From a virus: a stretch of DNA of 33,096 bases. Made by a program: the position numbers and the translations under genes. This document shows positions 8,606 to 17,856 of the stretch, in pieces. The notes beneath the pieces are model-generated. The model saw nothing but the letters and a program-made list of their open reading frames with translations. It had not been told where the DNA came from and did not search any database. The number at the start of each line of letters is the position of its first letter. The stretch's first letter is position 1. The DNA is taken from IMG/VR virus record IMGVR_UViG_3300021341_000004, positions 1 to 33,096 of that record. One strand, 5' to 3'.

Positions 8606-9054
8606 CGCTGCTCCCGCCACCAGGCCTTCACGACCACCATGCAGACGCCGAACATCCGGCCTTGCCGCTGGTCCTTGGGTTCGAAGGGGGTGGCCTCGGT
8701 GGTGTGGCCGAGCACCAGGCCGCCGAGGGTGCGGTCGGCCCGCAACACCTTGCGGATGTCGTCGGCGAGGTCTTCGGCCGCATCCTGGACCGACCCCGGC
8801 TGGCGGGCGTTGGCCTTGGCCCAGCCGGTCACAATCCAGAGTCCGCGCTGCTCGAAGTGGCGGAGGCTCTTGCCGGGCACCTCGGCCACCTGCGCGGTGT
8901 AGACGCTGACGAAGGGCAGCACGGTCCCCGGGGGCGCCTGGTACTTGCCCGACGCCACCTGGCCCGCGTGGGAGAGGTCGAAGGTGAACCCCTCGGTGCC
9001 GTCGATGGTGGCCAGGTCTTCAAGGATGCGGGCGCGGATGGCCTTGGTGCTCAT
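8602..9054 (-). CDS. Tail terminator-like protein
   Basis: This 150-residue protein starts MSTKAIRARILEDLATID and overlaps both neighbours by 4 bp. The helix-strand pattern, with LPFVSVYTAQVAEV, GLWIVTGWAK and a helix AAEDLADDIRKVL, is that of tail terminator or neck proteins (lambda gpU-like, DUF1834-like in Mu-type phages). Such proteins cap the finished tail and join it to the head. Its order (gpG-like, this gene, then tube) agrees. Confidence 0.7.
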   Translation of the reverse strand: MSTKAIRARILEDLATIDGTEGFTFDLSHAGQVASGKYQAPPGTVLPFVSVYTAQVAEVPGKSLRHFEQRGLWIVTGWAKANARQPGSVQDAAEDLADDIRKVLRADRTLGGLVLGHTTEATPFEPKDQRQGRMFGVCMVVVKAWWREQR

Positions 9055-9671
9055 GCCGGCCCCCCGAGCTCGGCCAGGCGGCCTTCCAGGAAGCCGAGGA
9101 GCTGGTCAGGGAGCTCGGCCTTCACGCTCTCGACCGCGTCGCGAACGAAGTACTTCCCGGTGATCTCAACCTTGGGGGTGAGGACGTACCAGACCTCTCC
9201 GGTCTGAGCGTGCACCAGAACACCACGCGGGCCGTCGGTGCCGTCGTCGCCGACGGGCCGCCACTCGAGGTAGGGGGCCAACGACGCCCGCGGGTACTTT
9301 GGCTGCTCCCGGCCCTCGGGGCCGGTGAGGGCGGGCGACAGCGGGATGGTCAGGAGCTTGTCCTTCGCCCGGATGATGCCGCCTTCTTCCTGGATGTGGG
9401 CGTAGGGCACCCGCAGGCCCTCGTGCTCCCCACCCACCTCGAGCGTCACCTGGACCTGGTCGCTGGTGCCCTCGATGTCGGAGCGCACACTGGACCACAG
9501 GGCACGGCTACGCATCGAGAACCGAGCCTCGATGTTGGTGCGCACCCGCTCTTCGAACTCGTCGGCAGCGGCATCCATGAAGATGCCGAGCCCGTCGAGG
9601 AAGCCCTGGCTGGCCTCGCGCTCCAGGTTCACACGGAACTCGTGGAGGCTGATTTCGCCCTGGAAGGTCAT
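9051..9671 (-). CDS. Virion morphogenesis / HK97 gp10-like tail completion protein
   Basis: This 206-residue protein starts MTFQGEISLHEFRVNLER at a TGATG junction with the upstream gene. It contains a long N-terminal helix and a segment VPYAHIQEEGGIIRAKDKLL followed by TIPLSPAL. This Y-A-x-I-x-E-E-G-G pattern marks the gpG / HK97 gp10 / Mu virion morphogenesis family, proteins at the head-tail joint. A basic helical C-terminus follows. Placed directly after the DUF1320 gene, as in Mu relatives. Confidence 0.75.
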   Translation of the reverse strand: MTFQGEISLHEFRVNLEREASQGFLDGLGIFMDAAADEFEERVRTNIEARFSMRSRALWSSVRSDIEGTSDQVQVTLEVGGEHEGLRVPYAHIQEEGGIIRAKDKLLTIPLSPALTGPEGREQPKYPRASLAPYLEWRPVGDDGTDGPRGVLVHAQTGEVWYVLTPKVEITGKYFVRDAVESVKAELPDQLLGFLEGRLAELGGPA

Positions 9672-10114
9672 CAGTACCCGTCCAAGGCGCCGCGGCCGAA
9701 GACGCGAGCTCGCGACGACGCACGGACCGCGCGGCGGGAGTCCTGCGCGGGCTCGGCCGAGGAACCGCCCGAGTCGAGACCGAGAGAGACCTTGCCCGCG
9801 CTGATCTGCTTGAGCAGGGCCTCGGCCCGGTCGTAGTCCTTCTCCAGCCACTCCTCGAGCGGACCCGGCCGGCGGTTGTAGAGGTTGAACCGCGCGAGCC
9901 GGGCGCTCAGCTTGGTGAGCAGGACCGGCGTCGTGGACAGCGGGAGCGAGTACCGGGAGCCGACAAACCCATCGATGAGCGCGTCCGCATCGGCAATGGC
10001 CGCATCCAAGACATCCTCGTCCACCGACTCCGCGCCAGGCGTGTCGTTGGTGAGGTTGATGAGGTCCAGCTCGGCAACCAGGGCCTCAACGTCGGCTCGC
10101 GTGCAGTAGGCCAC
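9671..10114 (-). CDS. DUF1320 family protein (Mu gp36-like head-tail connector)
   Basis: This 147-residue protein starts MAYCTRADVEALVAELDL. The opening Y-x-T-x-x-D-x-x and the helix DAAIADADALIDGFVGSRY with the following YSLPLSTTPVLLTKLSARLA are hallmarks of DUF1320, the Mu gp36 family. These are thought to be head completion or connector proteins. It lies just after the capsid gene with a 3-bp gap. The C-terminal 35 residues are Ser/Arg/Ala-rich and probably disordered. Confidence 0.88.
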   Translation of the reverse strand: MAYCTRADVEALVAELDLINLTNDTPGAESVDEDVLDAAIADADALIDGFVGSRYSLPLSTTPVLLTKLSARLARFNLYNRRPGPLEEWLEKDYDRAEALLKQISAGKVSLGLDSGGSSAEPAQDSRRAVRASSRARVFGRGALDGY

Positions 10115-10117
10115 GGT

Positions 10118-11023
10118 CTACTCGCTGGCTCCGGTGGAACCCACGATGGCCTGCCAGAAGGCGTAGCCAGCGTTGCCACGACGCTCGATGAGGTACTCGA
10201 CGGCCCGGGTCTTGTAGGCCTCGGCGGAGTTGGGGTCGGGGGCGCCGATTTCGCGGGGGTTCGAGCGGTTGACGATGACGAACGGCCGGATGACGGCTCC
10301 TTCGTACATCACGAACCAGTAGTCGGCGTAGTCGCCAACCAGGCGCTCGTTGACGTCGACTTCGGCAGCCCCGAGGTTCGGGTTGCTCGCGCCGTTGGCC
10401 TTGCGCTCGGCCTCGCAGATGGCCTTCGCCGTCGCCCGCAGGCTCGGCCCAACCACCAGCTTGAGCTTGCCACCCATCCGACCGAGGGCCAGGGGCCGGC
10501 CGTAGTAGTCGGTCTGGCTCTGCAGAGTCGCAAGGGCGGCGTTGAAGGTGGTCTCCGACAGAGCGCCGGTCTGCAGGTTCGAGGCCGTGCCATCGTGCTG
10601 GGGGTGAGTGGAGCCGATGAAGGGCGTACCGTCCGCGCCGTTGGAGCTGAAGCCGTTCACGAGCAGCTGCTGGATCAGCACGTCGGGGTGGGTGGCCGCG
10701 GATGCACCAGCGAGCTGGAACTGCATCGCGTACATGCCGAGGTTGTCGTCGAGGAATGCGTTGCGGGGCACTTCCAGGTTGAGCTCGAAGTCGAGGTGCT
10801 CGAGGGTGTCATCCCACACGACCAGCGACCGCTTCTCGGTCTTGCCCTTGAACTGCCACATGTCGCCCACACCCTCGGGGAGCAGGACCTTGGTGGAGGG
10901 ACCGGTGCCGGTCACTTCGATGAACTTGCCGGCACTCCAGGGCGTGGCGGCGGTGTAGCCCTTGTCGAAGACGACCTGGAAGCCCTGGTTGGCGGCTTCG
11001 ATGGCTTCGGCGTTGAACTGCAT
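10118..11023 (-). CDS. Major capsid protein, Mu gpT-like
   Basis: This 301-residue protein starts MQFNAEAIEAANQGFQVVFD. The start is set by GGAG nine bases upstream. It matches the Mu major head subunit gpT: an N-terminal F-x-x-A-F/Y segment for capsid contact, then GDMWQFKGKTEKRSLVVWDD, EVPRNAFLDDNLGMYA and a KLKLVVGPSLRATAKAICEA strand-helix block. NPNLGAAEVDVNERLVGDYADYWFVM follows. It forms the icosahedral shell and follows the protease and decoration genes in the usual Mu order. Confidence 0.93.
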   Translation of the reverse strand: MQFNAEAIEAANQGFQVVFDKGYTAATPWSAGKFIEVTGTGPSTKVLLPEGVGDMWQFKGKTEKRSLVVWDDTLEHLDFELNLEVPRNAFLDDNLGMYAMQFQLAGASAATHPDVLIQQLLVNGFSSNGADGTPFIGSTHPQHDGTASNLQTGALSETTFNAALATLQSQTDYYGRPLALGRMGGKLKLVVGPSLRATAKAICEAERKANGASNPNLGAAEVDVNERLVGDYADYWFVMYEGAVIRPFVIVNRSNPREIGAPDPNSAEAYKTRAVEYLIERRGNAGYAFWQAIVGSTGASE

Positions 11024-11093
11024 GGGGTCTCCGGAGGATGGAGAAGGCGGGGAGGGAGGACCGGCGAACGCCAGCCCGGCGGGCCGAGGGCGC

Positions 11094-11774
11094 TCAGTAG
11101 ATGAGGTCGCCCTGGAGGGTGATGAGGAGGGTGTTTGCGCTCTCGTCGCCGGTGACGGACAGTGCGCCGGAGGCAACGGAGTAGTCGTCGGAGTCGCGCA
11201 GACCCGCGAGCGAGCCATCGGCGGTGACATACGCGACCATGCTCATCACGCTGTAGACGTGGATGTCGGTGCCACCGAGCTTCGCGGCGGCCGTCGAGAG
11301 GTCGAGCTCGGCCGCGTTCTCACCGGAGACCTGCACGCGGAACTGGTGCTTCTTGCGGCGCTTGAGCGGATGGATGTCCACGTAGACGGTCGTGGCGCTC
11401 TTGTAGCGGGTGATGATGCCCACGTAGAGCAGCTCGTTGACGTCGGCGTTGCCAGCGAGGCCGACCGTGTCGTTGTCGATGAGGTAGACGGGCTTGCCCT
11501 CATCTGCGGCCGAGAAGCCAGATCCGGTGAGCAGGTACTCGCCGGACGTGTACACCATGGCGTCCTTGTCGCCGGCGGCGCCGGAGCTGTTGTCGCGGCC
11601 GGCCACGACGATGCCTGCGAAGAGGCGCGAGGCGTGGTCGGTGGCGTCGACCAGGCGGCCGTTGCTGTCGAGGCAAGCGAAGGCACCGCCGAAGAGCTGG
11701 ACCGAGGCTGCAACCTCGAACTCTTCTTGGTCGCCGACGCGGGTCTTGAGGGGGATGTCGCGAGTGGTCGCCAT
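11094..11774 (-). CDS. Head decoration / capsid cement protein
   Basis: This 226-residue protein starts MATTRDIPLKTRVGDQEEFE. The first 110 residues have the small beta-barrel pattern of phage capsid cement proteins (VDATDHASRLFAGIVVAGRD, then EGKPVYLIDNDTVGLAG). A C-terminal beta-rich part ends SANTLLITLQGDLIY. It lies between the protease/scaffold gene and the major capsid gene, which is where Mu-like phages keep their minor or decoration head protein. A 70-bp gap follows before the capsid gene. Confidence 0.75.
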   Translation of the reverse strand: MATTRDIPLKTRVGDQEEFEVAASVQLFGGAFACLDSNGRLVDATDHASRLFAGIVVAGRDNSSGAAGDKDAMVYTSGEYLLTGSGFSAADEGKPVYLIDNDTVGLAGNADVNELLYVGIITRYKSATTVYVDIHPLKRRKKHQFRVQVSGENAAELDLSTAAAKLGGTDIHVYSVMSMVAYVTADGSLAGLRDSDDYSVASGALSVTGDESANTLLITLQGDLIY

Positions 11775-11844
11775 GGTTCATCTCTGAGGCGAGGGCGTCC
11801 GTCCTGGCCAGCCCGATTGGTTGGGGAAAGGGAGGGTCCAGCGG

Positions 11845-12951
11845 TCAGGAGGCCGCGGGAAGGTCCTTGGGATCGATGCCGAGCTGGGAGCACACCGACT
11901 GGCGAGCCCCACCGGACTGGGACGAGCGACCGCCCTTGGTGCTCGGAGAGGGCTTGGCGGGGGAGCGCAGGGGGACCACCGAGGTGGTCTTCTCGAGCCA
12001 CGACATCGCCGCGGCGCGGGTCTTGGTGCCGCCTGCGAGCTGCTCTTCGAACCACGCCTTCATGTTGGGGGTGAGCTTGCCGCTCTCCAGGGCGTTCTGG
12101 ACGATGATGCGGTCCTGCTCTGCGGCTTGGGCCTGCGACTGGCTGCCGGCGGCCCGGAGAGCGTCGGCGTGCTGGGCGAGGGACACGAAGCCCTCGTGCT
12201 TGAGCTCGGCCTCGAGCTTCGCCTTCGCACCATCGGGGAGGGCGTCGCAGTCCCACTGCATGGTGGAGGCGGCAGCCTTGCCCAGCTCGAGGGGGCCCTT
12301 TGCGTTGTCCGCAGCGGCCTTGATGTCGTCGTCGGAAGTGTCGAGTGCAAGGCCAAGAAGGCTGCACAGGAGCAAACGGAAGTCCACGGGGTTCTCCTGG
12401 TTGGGAATGGGGGCCCGGTTCATCACGGGCTCCAATGAGCTCCGGAGGAACGGGATGTTCGTGAGTGCCGCTGGGAGAAGGGACATACCTGATGGGCGTC
12501 CCGTGTCCGGACGAATGCTGTCCGGAACAAGCACAGGGGACAGGTAGCGGTACTCTCGAGACACGAGCATCGCGGTGGCTCTGTCGGTCCATCGCTCGAT
12601 GTGGCCCCAGACGCCGTTCTCGCGAAGCTCGAGGCGGTCAATCCACCCGGCGGCCGGTGCGGGCTTCCCGTTGAACATCGCGTTGAGCGTCTGGTGCTCA
12701 TAGTCGATGGCCAGGAGGATTCCGTCTGCCTCGAAGTTGGCGAGGATGGCCGCGCCTTCGTCTGGCCCGACACTGAACGGACCCACACTGTGTCCGAGCC
12801 ACTGGCCGAACGGGACCAGGTGGACCCACTCGGGTGGCTCGTCCCCGGTCTGCATGGACGCGAGCTCGGGAGTCTCCACGGGAGCGCGGAGGGTCCGGAT
12901 GTCGAAGCGACCGACGGCGGACAGGGCAAGAAGGGTGTTGAAGGCGGTCAT
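11845..12951 (-). CDS. Mu-like protease I / scaffold protein
   Basis: This 368-residue protein starts MTAFNTLLALSAVGRFDI; the ATG at 12951 overlaps the portal stop by 4 bp. The N-terminal half matches Mu protein I: FEADGILLAIDYEHQTLNA (around 90-110), AAGWIDRLELRENGVWGHIE and SREYRYLSPVL. The C-terminal third is Ala/Gln/Lys-rich and helical, as expected for the internal scaffold Z part that Mu makes from the same gene. The protease matures the head and removes the scaffold. The final SQLGIDPKDLPAAS is typical of Mu I C-termini. An internal Z start was not clearly identified. Confidence 0.9.
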   Translation of the reverse strand: MTAFNTLLALSAVGRFDIRTLRAPVETPELASMQTGDEPPEWVHLVPFGQWLGHSVGPFSVGPDEGAAILANFEADGILLAIDYEHQTLNAMFNGKPAPAAGWIDRLELRENGVWGHIERWTDRATAMLVSREYRYLSPVLVPDSIRPDTGRPSGMSLLPAALTNIPFLRSSLEPVMNRAPIPNQENPVDFRLLLCSLLGLALDTSDDDIKAAADNAKGPLELGKAAASTMQWDCDALPDGAKAKLEAELKHEGFVSLAQHADALRAAGSQSQAQAAEQDRIIVQNALESGKLTPNMKAWFEEQLAGGTKTRAAAMSWLEKTTSVVPLRSPAKPSPSTKGGRSSQSGGARQSVCSQLGIDPKDLPAAS

Positions 12952-15278
12952 TCGGCCTCCTCGGGGGCGTCCACGCCGATGGCGCGTCGCCAGCTCTCGG
13001 GGAAGGCCGACCAGTCGTACTGGTAGGAGTCCTCCCGGGTCTTGTCCCGCTGCCAGCCGATGTCGGGGGTGAGCGGCGAGCCGAAGTTGTCGCGGGGGAG
13101 GTCTTCGCGAATGCGGAAGCCCTGCGCGTCGACCTCGGCCTGCGTGAAGGTCTCCACCCAGCATCGGCAGCCCCAGCCATTGGGGGGCCGCCAGACGTTC
13201 CAGATGGGGTGCGAGGCGAGGGCCACCCAGCCATGCATGGGCCGGTGAGAGTCCCGCACACGGTCGTCCTGGCGCGTCATGTACCGGAAGTAGGGCCGGC
13301 GGGCGGCCTGGCGCTCCTGCTGCCGGCGGCGGCCTCGGTTCCAGCCGATGTTCGTGAGCGCGTCCTGCGACTGCGCAACGCGCGAGCCGGACGCTTCCCG
13401 GGCCGTAGTGGCCTCCAGGGCCTCTCGGTCATCGCGGACGGCTTCCAGCTCATCGGTGGCACCGAGGAGGCCGTAGGCGGCAGCTCGACGGGCACGACGG
13501 CGGGCCAGGCGTTGGCCCTCGTCGACTTCGGGGCGGGGTTCGTCGAACAGGCCGTCCCAGCCGTCGGAGTCTTCGGCGTAGGTGCCCGAGGGCAGGTCCA
13601 CCGGGCGGTCGCCGGCAGCCACCTGCGCTTCGCCGATGGTCTGCGCGGTGTGGTCGAGGTCGGCCAGGCCGTCCACCAGGTCGCCGAGCGCCAGCCGCTC
13701 GAGGGCCTGCTCGGGAGCCATCCCGGAGCCGATGTCGGCCCCCAGCTGGCGGACGATGGAGGCCCACGGCCGCTTCACCTTGCGTTCGGTGGCCTGCTCG
13801 AGGAAGCCGTCGAGCTGGCGGCGGGTGGAGGGTAGCCCCCGGTCCTTGTCGGACATCGGGAGGTGCACCCCGCCGCACTTGGGACAGGCGTGGGAAGGGG
13901 AAGTGGCTGCAGCGACGACCGAGGAGGGCACGGCCGTCGTTGCAGCCGGGAGGGCCGACTCTGCCGGGGTGGTGGGGGTGGGCGTGAGAGTCGGCTCACC
14001 CTTCTGGGGTTCGCGAAGGTCGAGCTCCTCTTGGACCTGGGAGACAGCGACCTGGATGCCCATGTTGGCGGCAGCGGCGAAGACGCCGGCCCGGCCTTGC
14101 TGGCGGGTGACCTCGGCGGCCTCGTCCGGTGCGGGCTCGGTGTCGAAGGTGAAGCGGGGCAGCGCCACGTCGGGCCCGAAGTTGAAGAGGACCAGCGGCC
14201 CGATGACCTCCCGGCGAATCGTCCGGGCCAGCTGCTTTGCATCGGCGACCACCAGGTCCTGACGCACTTCGTTGTGCACCGAGCCGAGGGCTTGTGTGCC
14301 GCGGGCGCCTTCTTCGGTGGTGAGGGTCTGGCCCAGCACGGCCTTCGAGACCTCACGGTCAGCGTACTTGGCGAGCCGCTCGTAGACGTCGGCCCCGGTC
14401 CGGGGCCCAGTGTCGCTGTGGAACTCCACCTTCATGTCGTCGGGGATGACGGCGCTGGCGTCCACGCCGAGCTGCCGCAGGGCCTCGTCGAGGGCGTCGA
14501 TGTCCTCACCGGCTGCACCGGCTGGGAACTTGCCGATGCGCAGCGGAGCCCCGAACATCTCCGAGTAGGAGACCCAGTCCTTGATGGCGTAGCTCTTGAA
14601 GAGCCACCACCAGACCAGCACCGACCCGAGCCCGGCACTCACCGGAAACCCGGGGCGGGCCTTGGGGGTGTGGACCGTGAACCGGTGGGGGTCGAGTGCG
14701 CGCCCCAGCACGGGGTGCTCATCGGAGAGCAGGCGCCAGGCGCGCGGGTCTTCGGGGTCGGGCTTGAACCACTGCTGGGGGCAGTACCGGAAGGACCCGA
14801 TGAGCGCCTGGTTGCCTCGAATGACCCACTCGTTCTCGACGATGGCGAAGCCCTTCGGGATCCCGTCGAGCAGGTCGAGCAGGCCGTCTTCGAAGTTCTC
14901 GATGCCGTCGAGGGCGTCGGCGACGAAGGCGGCCACGTCCAGGTCGCGCCGGTCGTCGGAGGCGGCGTCCACCGTCCAGTCGAGGTTGGCCACAGCCCGC
15001 TTGCGGGTCCCGAGCACGGCGAGGTTGTGGCCGTCGCGGCCGGTCACCTCGTCGATGAGCTCGCAGAAGGCGGCGGGGTTGCCCATCTCGGCGTCGCGAA
15101 GGAGCTGCGCCACCCGTTGGGGGGTGAGGCCCTTCGCGCGCTGGCCGGTGTAGGTCTTCCGGGGCCCCGGGCGCTGAATGGAGGACGGGGTGGCCACGGG
15201 CTCGACCGGCACGTCGGCCTTCGAGACCCGACCAGCCAGCGCGGCGAACGCACCCCGGATGCGGCTGCTGATGCTCAT
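12948..15278 (-). CDS. Portal (DUF935, Mu gp29) fused to Mu F-like head morphogenesis domain
   Basis: This 776-residue protein starts MSISSRIRGAFAALAG, ATG at 15278 in a TGATG junction with the terminase; a GTG six bases earlier is possible. Residues about 50-440 match the DUF935 portal of Mu (VLGTRKRAVANLDWTV, WVSYSEMFGAPLRIGK, AVLGQTLTTEEG). Near residue 465 a small zinc-ribbon-like ACPKCGGVH follows a Ser/Thr/Pro-rich linker. Residues about 540-776 match the Mu F / SPP1 gp7 minor capsid family, with DDRVRDSHRPMHG and PPNGWGCRCWVETF (around 670-715). In Mu these are two genes, gp29 and gp30. The fusion would tie the portal ring to its ejection partner in a 1:1 ratio. Confidence 0.92.
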   Translation of the reverse strand: MSISSRIRGAFAALAGRVSKADVPVEPVATPSSIQRPGPRKTYTGQRAKGLTPQRVAQLLRDAEMGNPAAFCELIDEVTGRDGHNLAVLGTRKRAVANLDWTVDAASDDRRDLDVAAFVADALDGIENFEDGLLDLLDGIPKGFAIVENEWVIRGNQALIGSFRYCPQQWFKPDPEDPRAWRLLSDEHPVLGRALDPHRFTVHTPKARPGFPVSAGLGSVLVWWWLFKSYAIKDWVSYSEMFGAPLRIGKFPAGAAGEDIDALDEALRQLGVDASAVIPDDMKVEFHSDTGPRTGADVYERLAKYADREVSKAVLGQTLTTEEGARGTQALGSVHNEVRQDLVVADAKQLARTIRREVIGPLVLFNFGPDVALPRFTFDTEPAPDEAAEVTRQQGRAGVFAAAANMGIQVAVSQVQEELDLREPQKGEPTLTPTPTTPAESALPAATTAVPSSVVAAATSPSHACPKCGGVHLPMSDKDRGLPSTRRQLDGFLEQATERKVKRPWASIVRQLGADIGSGMAPEQALERLALGDLVDGLADLDHTAQTIGEAQVAAGDRPVDLPSGTYAEDSDGWDGLFDEPRPEVDEGQRLARRRARRAAAYGLLGATDELEAVRDDREALEATTAREASGSRVAQSQDALTNIGWNRGRRRQQERQAARRPYFRYMTRQDDRVRDSHRPMHGWVALASHPIWNVWRPPNGWGCRCWVETFTQAEVDAQGFRIREDLPRDNFGSPLTPDIGWQRDKTREDSYQYDWSAFPESWRRAIGVDAPEEAE

Positions 15279-17074
15279 CACCACCCCGCCCGGCCGAAGC
15301 CGCGTTCACGTCGGTGGTGGCGAATGCGGCGGCCCAGGGGCAGCCGGGTGACCTTCTGACGGCCCTGCACCACGGCCATCTGCAACGTGTCCAAGCCGTC
15401 GACCTTGGACCCGCTCTCGCCGTAGCTCCGGGCCTGGTTCTCGAGAGGCCGGCAGCTGTTGTCGGACGGCAGCGGGAGCAGGCCCCGGTTCCAGAGCGGC
15501 GCGATGCCTCGGATCCGGACGTCCTTGCCTTCCTTGTGGTGGGTGATGCGCACCCACCGTGGGAAGAGGTTCTGGCGGTCGCCACGTGCGGTGCTCATCG
15601 CCTCGATGAGCAGGCCGAGTGCGATGGCCTCGATGACGTTGAGGTCGGCGCGCTCGCGGGCCTGCACCACGTTGATGTGGTCGACGTAGACCTCGGGGTC
15701 GCCGATGCGGGTCTGCTCGTAGAAGTCCACGAGCCAGGCACCCTTGGGCACCGAGTGACCCTCGGGCACCGGCCCCCGCAGCTTGAGCAGCACCTGGAGG
15801 TCGCTGGTCTTGCTCATGCCGTAGGAGGGGTCGCAGGCGAGCAAGGTGCACGGCAGCTTCACGTCGGCGAAGTCGTCGCGGTCGTAGTAGTGGGCCGGCC
15901 CGAAGGGGTTGCCCTCTTGGCTCGGGGGCTTGTCGCCCATCTCCGAGAGGAAGGCGTCGGGGTCCTCGGCCTCCACCTCGGCGAGCGCCCCCGAATCCCA
16001 CTTGGCCGGGTACAGCAGGGTGCCGTCCTCGTCGGCGGCCCGGAAGCGCAGGGTGTGCCAGGCCTTCTTGAACTTCTCGCGCTCGGTGAGCCGCACGACC
16101 ATGCAGTCGCCGTGGTGCGGCGTGCCCACGAAGAACACTCGGCCCACCTTGGGCTCGAGACCGTAGCGCACCGCGCTGGTGAGCTTCTTCTGGTTGCTGT
16201 CGCGCTGCTTGAGGGTGCGGGTAGTCTCTTCGCTGTCGGCATCGTCGAAGATGGCCAGTGTGGGCCGAAACGCCCCGTGCTTGCCGCCCCGAATGCTTCC
16301 CTGCATGCCATAGGCGCGGACCCGGACACCGTTGCTCTCGAAGTCCGCATCGGAGGCCGGTCCCGGCTGGTCGCGCCCCCAGTGGCCGCTCTTCACGGGA
16401 GTGAGGTCGCCCCAGTCGGACCGCAGGCGGTCGTTGCCCCGCAGGTCCGCACGGATGGCCGCGGTGAACTCAACCGCGGAGTCCTTGTCCACCGCGATGA
16501 TCTGGATGTAGGGGTCCCACCGAAGGGGCAGCTCTCGAGCGACGGCCACCCGCTGGTGAACCAGCCACAGCCACTCCTCAAGCTCGGCGTCGACCGACCC
16601 ATCCCAATGGTCCGGCAGGCCAAGGTCCCCCACGCTCACCGGGCCTTCGGCCCGAAGGCGGGCGAGCTCCTCGCGCATGACGTCGCAGATGGCCTTGTGC
16701 AGCTCGGGCTGCTCCGTCTCCAGACGCTTCTCAGTCCAAGACTTGAGCACACCCGCGCAAGCCACCTGATGGAGTGCGTAGGCGAAGGTGATGACGGTCG
16801 ATTTCCCGTGCCCGCGAGGAATGCGTGCAGCGATGAGCTGCTCGAACATCAGTGCTCGGTACATCAGGCCATGCACCGGGCTGCCCTCATCCCGGAAGTA
16901 GTGGGGGAGGTAGTGGCTGTTGAACAGCTGCGGCAGCACGACCGCTTCGGCCATCCGGCGCACCCGCTTCTCGGGGGTGTCGTCCTCCCACCGCGACGCG
17001 TTGAGCTCCGCCAGGCGGGTGGTGGCCTCGATGCGGCTCCAGAACTGCCGCGATGTGAGCTTGGGCGCACTCAT
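15278..17074 (-). CDS. Terminase large subunit (Mu gp28-like)
   Basis: This 598-residue protein packages DNA by a headful mechanism in Mu-like phages. The ATPase domain shows an atypical Walker A RIPRGHGKST (GHGKST at 88-93) and Walker B LAIFDDAD (D277, D278). The C-terminal nuclease domain has LLACDPSYGMSKTSD with the metal-binding D415. A GKHGAFRPT segment lies just before Walker B, as in gp28 relatives. The start ATG at 17074 overlaps the small subunit stop as ATGA. Confidence 0.92.
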   Translation of the reverse strand: MSAPKLTSRQFWSRIEATTRLAELNASRWEDDTPEKRVRRMAEAVVLPQLFNSHYLPHYFRDEGSPVHGLMYRALMFEQLIAARIPRGHGKSTVITFAYALHQVACAGVLKSWTEKRLETEQPELHKAICDVMREELARLRAEGPVSVGDLGLPDHWDGSVDAELEEWLWLVHQRVAVARELPLRWDPYIQIIAVDKDSAVEFTAAIRADLRGNDRLRSDWGDLTPVKSGHWGRDQPGPASDADFESNGVRVRAYGMQGSIRGGKHGAFRPTLAIFDDADSEETTRTLKQRDSNQKKLTSAVRYGLEPKVGRVFFVGTPHHGDCMVVRLTEREKFKKAWHTLRFRAADEDGTLLYPAKWDSGALAEVEAEDPDAFLSEMGDKPPSQEGNPFGPAHYYDRDDFADVKLPCTLLACDPSYGMSKTSDLQVLLKLRGPVPEGHSVPKGAWLVDFYEQTRIGDPEVYVDHINVVQARERADLNVIEAIALGLLIEAMSTARGDRQNLFPRWVRITHHKEGKDVRIRGIAPLWNRGLLPLPSDNSCRPLENQARSYGESGSKVDGLDTLQMAVVQGRQKVTRLPLGRRIRHHRRERGFGRAGW

Positions 17075-17556
17075 GCCGCACGCCGCGTGATGGTGTTCTC
17101 GATGTGCTGGGCGAAGTCGCGCAGGTGCGGGACCAGCTTTGCGAGGGCGGCGCGGTCGTCTTCGAGGAACTCGACGAGCTCGGTGAGCACCATCTCAGCC
17201 ACGGCCAGCTGGGCGCGCGGGTCGGCTTCGCCGGGGGCGTAGCGGTGCTCGGGGTAGGCCTGCTCGGCCTGTTTCCAGGCGTACACGAGCTGGGGAGCCA
17301 GCTCGGGCTTGTCACCCTCGGCGGCGGCAACCGCCTTCTCGAGCAGCTGGGACTTGAGCTTGCGGACCGTCGCCGCGTAGCTGGTGTTCGTGCGCTTTTG
17401 GTCCTGCCAGCGCTCGCGGGTGGCCCGCTTCTGGACCGTGGACTTGGGCAGCCCTGCGGCCTCGGATGCCTGCGCGTAGGTGTAGCCCTCGGCGACGACG
17501 AGTCGCTTGGCTTCGGCCCACGCATCGGCCCGAGACATCGAAGAGGTGCCCACCAT
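17071..17556 (-). CDS. Terminase small subunit-like DNA-binding protein (Mu gp27-like)
   Basis: This 161-residue protein has a helix-turn-helix at residues 18-50 (AEGYTYAQASEAAGLPKSTV then QKRATRERWQDQK), which should recognise phage DNA for packaging. A helical, Glu/Ala-rich C-terminus suits oligomerisation. The position directly before the large subunit supports the call. A second ATG at residue 7 is a possible start; neither has a strong ribosome site, so coupling to the upstream gene 3 bp away is likely. Confidence 0.8.
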   Translation of the reverse strand: MVGTSSMSRADAWAEAKRLVVAEGYTYAQASEAAGLPKSTVQKRATRERWQDQKRTNTSYAATVRKLKSQLLEKAVAAAEGDKPELAPQLVYAWKQAEQAYPEHRYAPGEADPRAQLAVAEMVLTELVEFLEDDRAALAKLVPHLRDFAQHIENTITRRAA

Positions 17557-17559
17557 GGC

Positions 17560-17856
17560 TCAGACCTGCTCGATGTGGACGCCGGGATGCTTGACGCTGC
17601 CCTGCGCCACATCCACGCCACCAGTGGTGAGCTTGAAGCTCCGGATGGAGGCTCGGCCCACACGGTCGGACCGCTCTTCGACGAGCTCGCACTCCACCAG
17701 GTAGGCCAGGTCGCGACCGAGCTCCTTCACGTCGTCCGCGTAGAGCGGACCCATGATGCGGTTGACCACCGCATCGTTGAGAAAGCCGGGGTACTGCTCG
17801 TAGATGGCGAGCAGGATGAGGCCGCGGCGAAGGCGGGGCTCATGAACGGTCGTCAC
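17560..17856 (-). CDS. Mu gp26 / VpaChn25_0724-like winged helix protein
   Basis: This 98-residue protein starts MTTVHEPRLRRGLILLAIYE. It contains a winged-helix core (LRRGLILLAIYEQYPGFLN, VKELGRDLAYLVECELVEE) and ends with SFKLTTGGVDVAQGSVKHPG. That ending is characteristic of the small phage protein between the DUF2730 gene and the terminase small subunit in Mu relatives. Its function in packaging or head assembly is unknown. Its ATG overlaps the upstream stop as ATGA. Confidence 0.8.
   Translation of the reverse strand: MTTVHEPRLRRGLILLAIYEQYPGFLNDAVVNRIMGPLYADDVKELGRDLAYLVECELVEERSDRVGRASIRSFKLTTGGVDVAQGSVKHPGVHIEQV

Noticed and set aside
15314-17242. Long rightward frame opposite the terminase genes
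   Set aside because: It is the antisense shadow of high-GC coding; the leftward frame carries the Walker and nuclease motifs.
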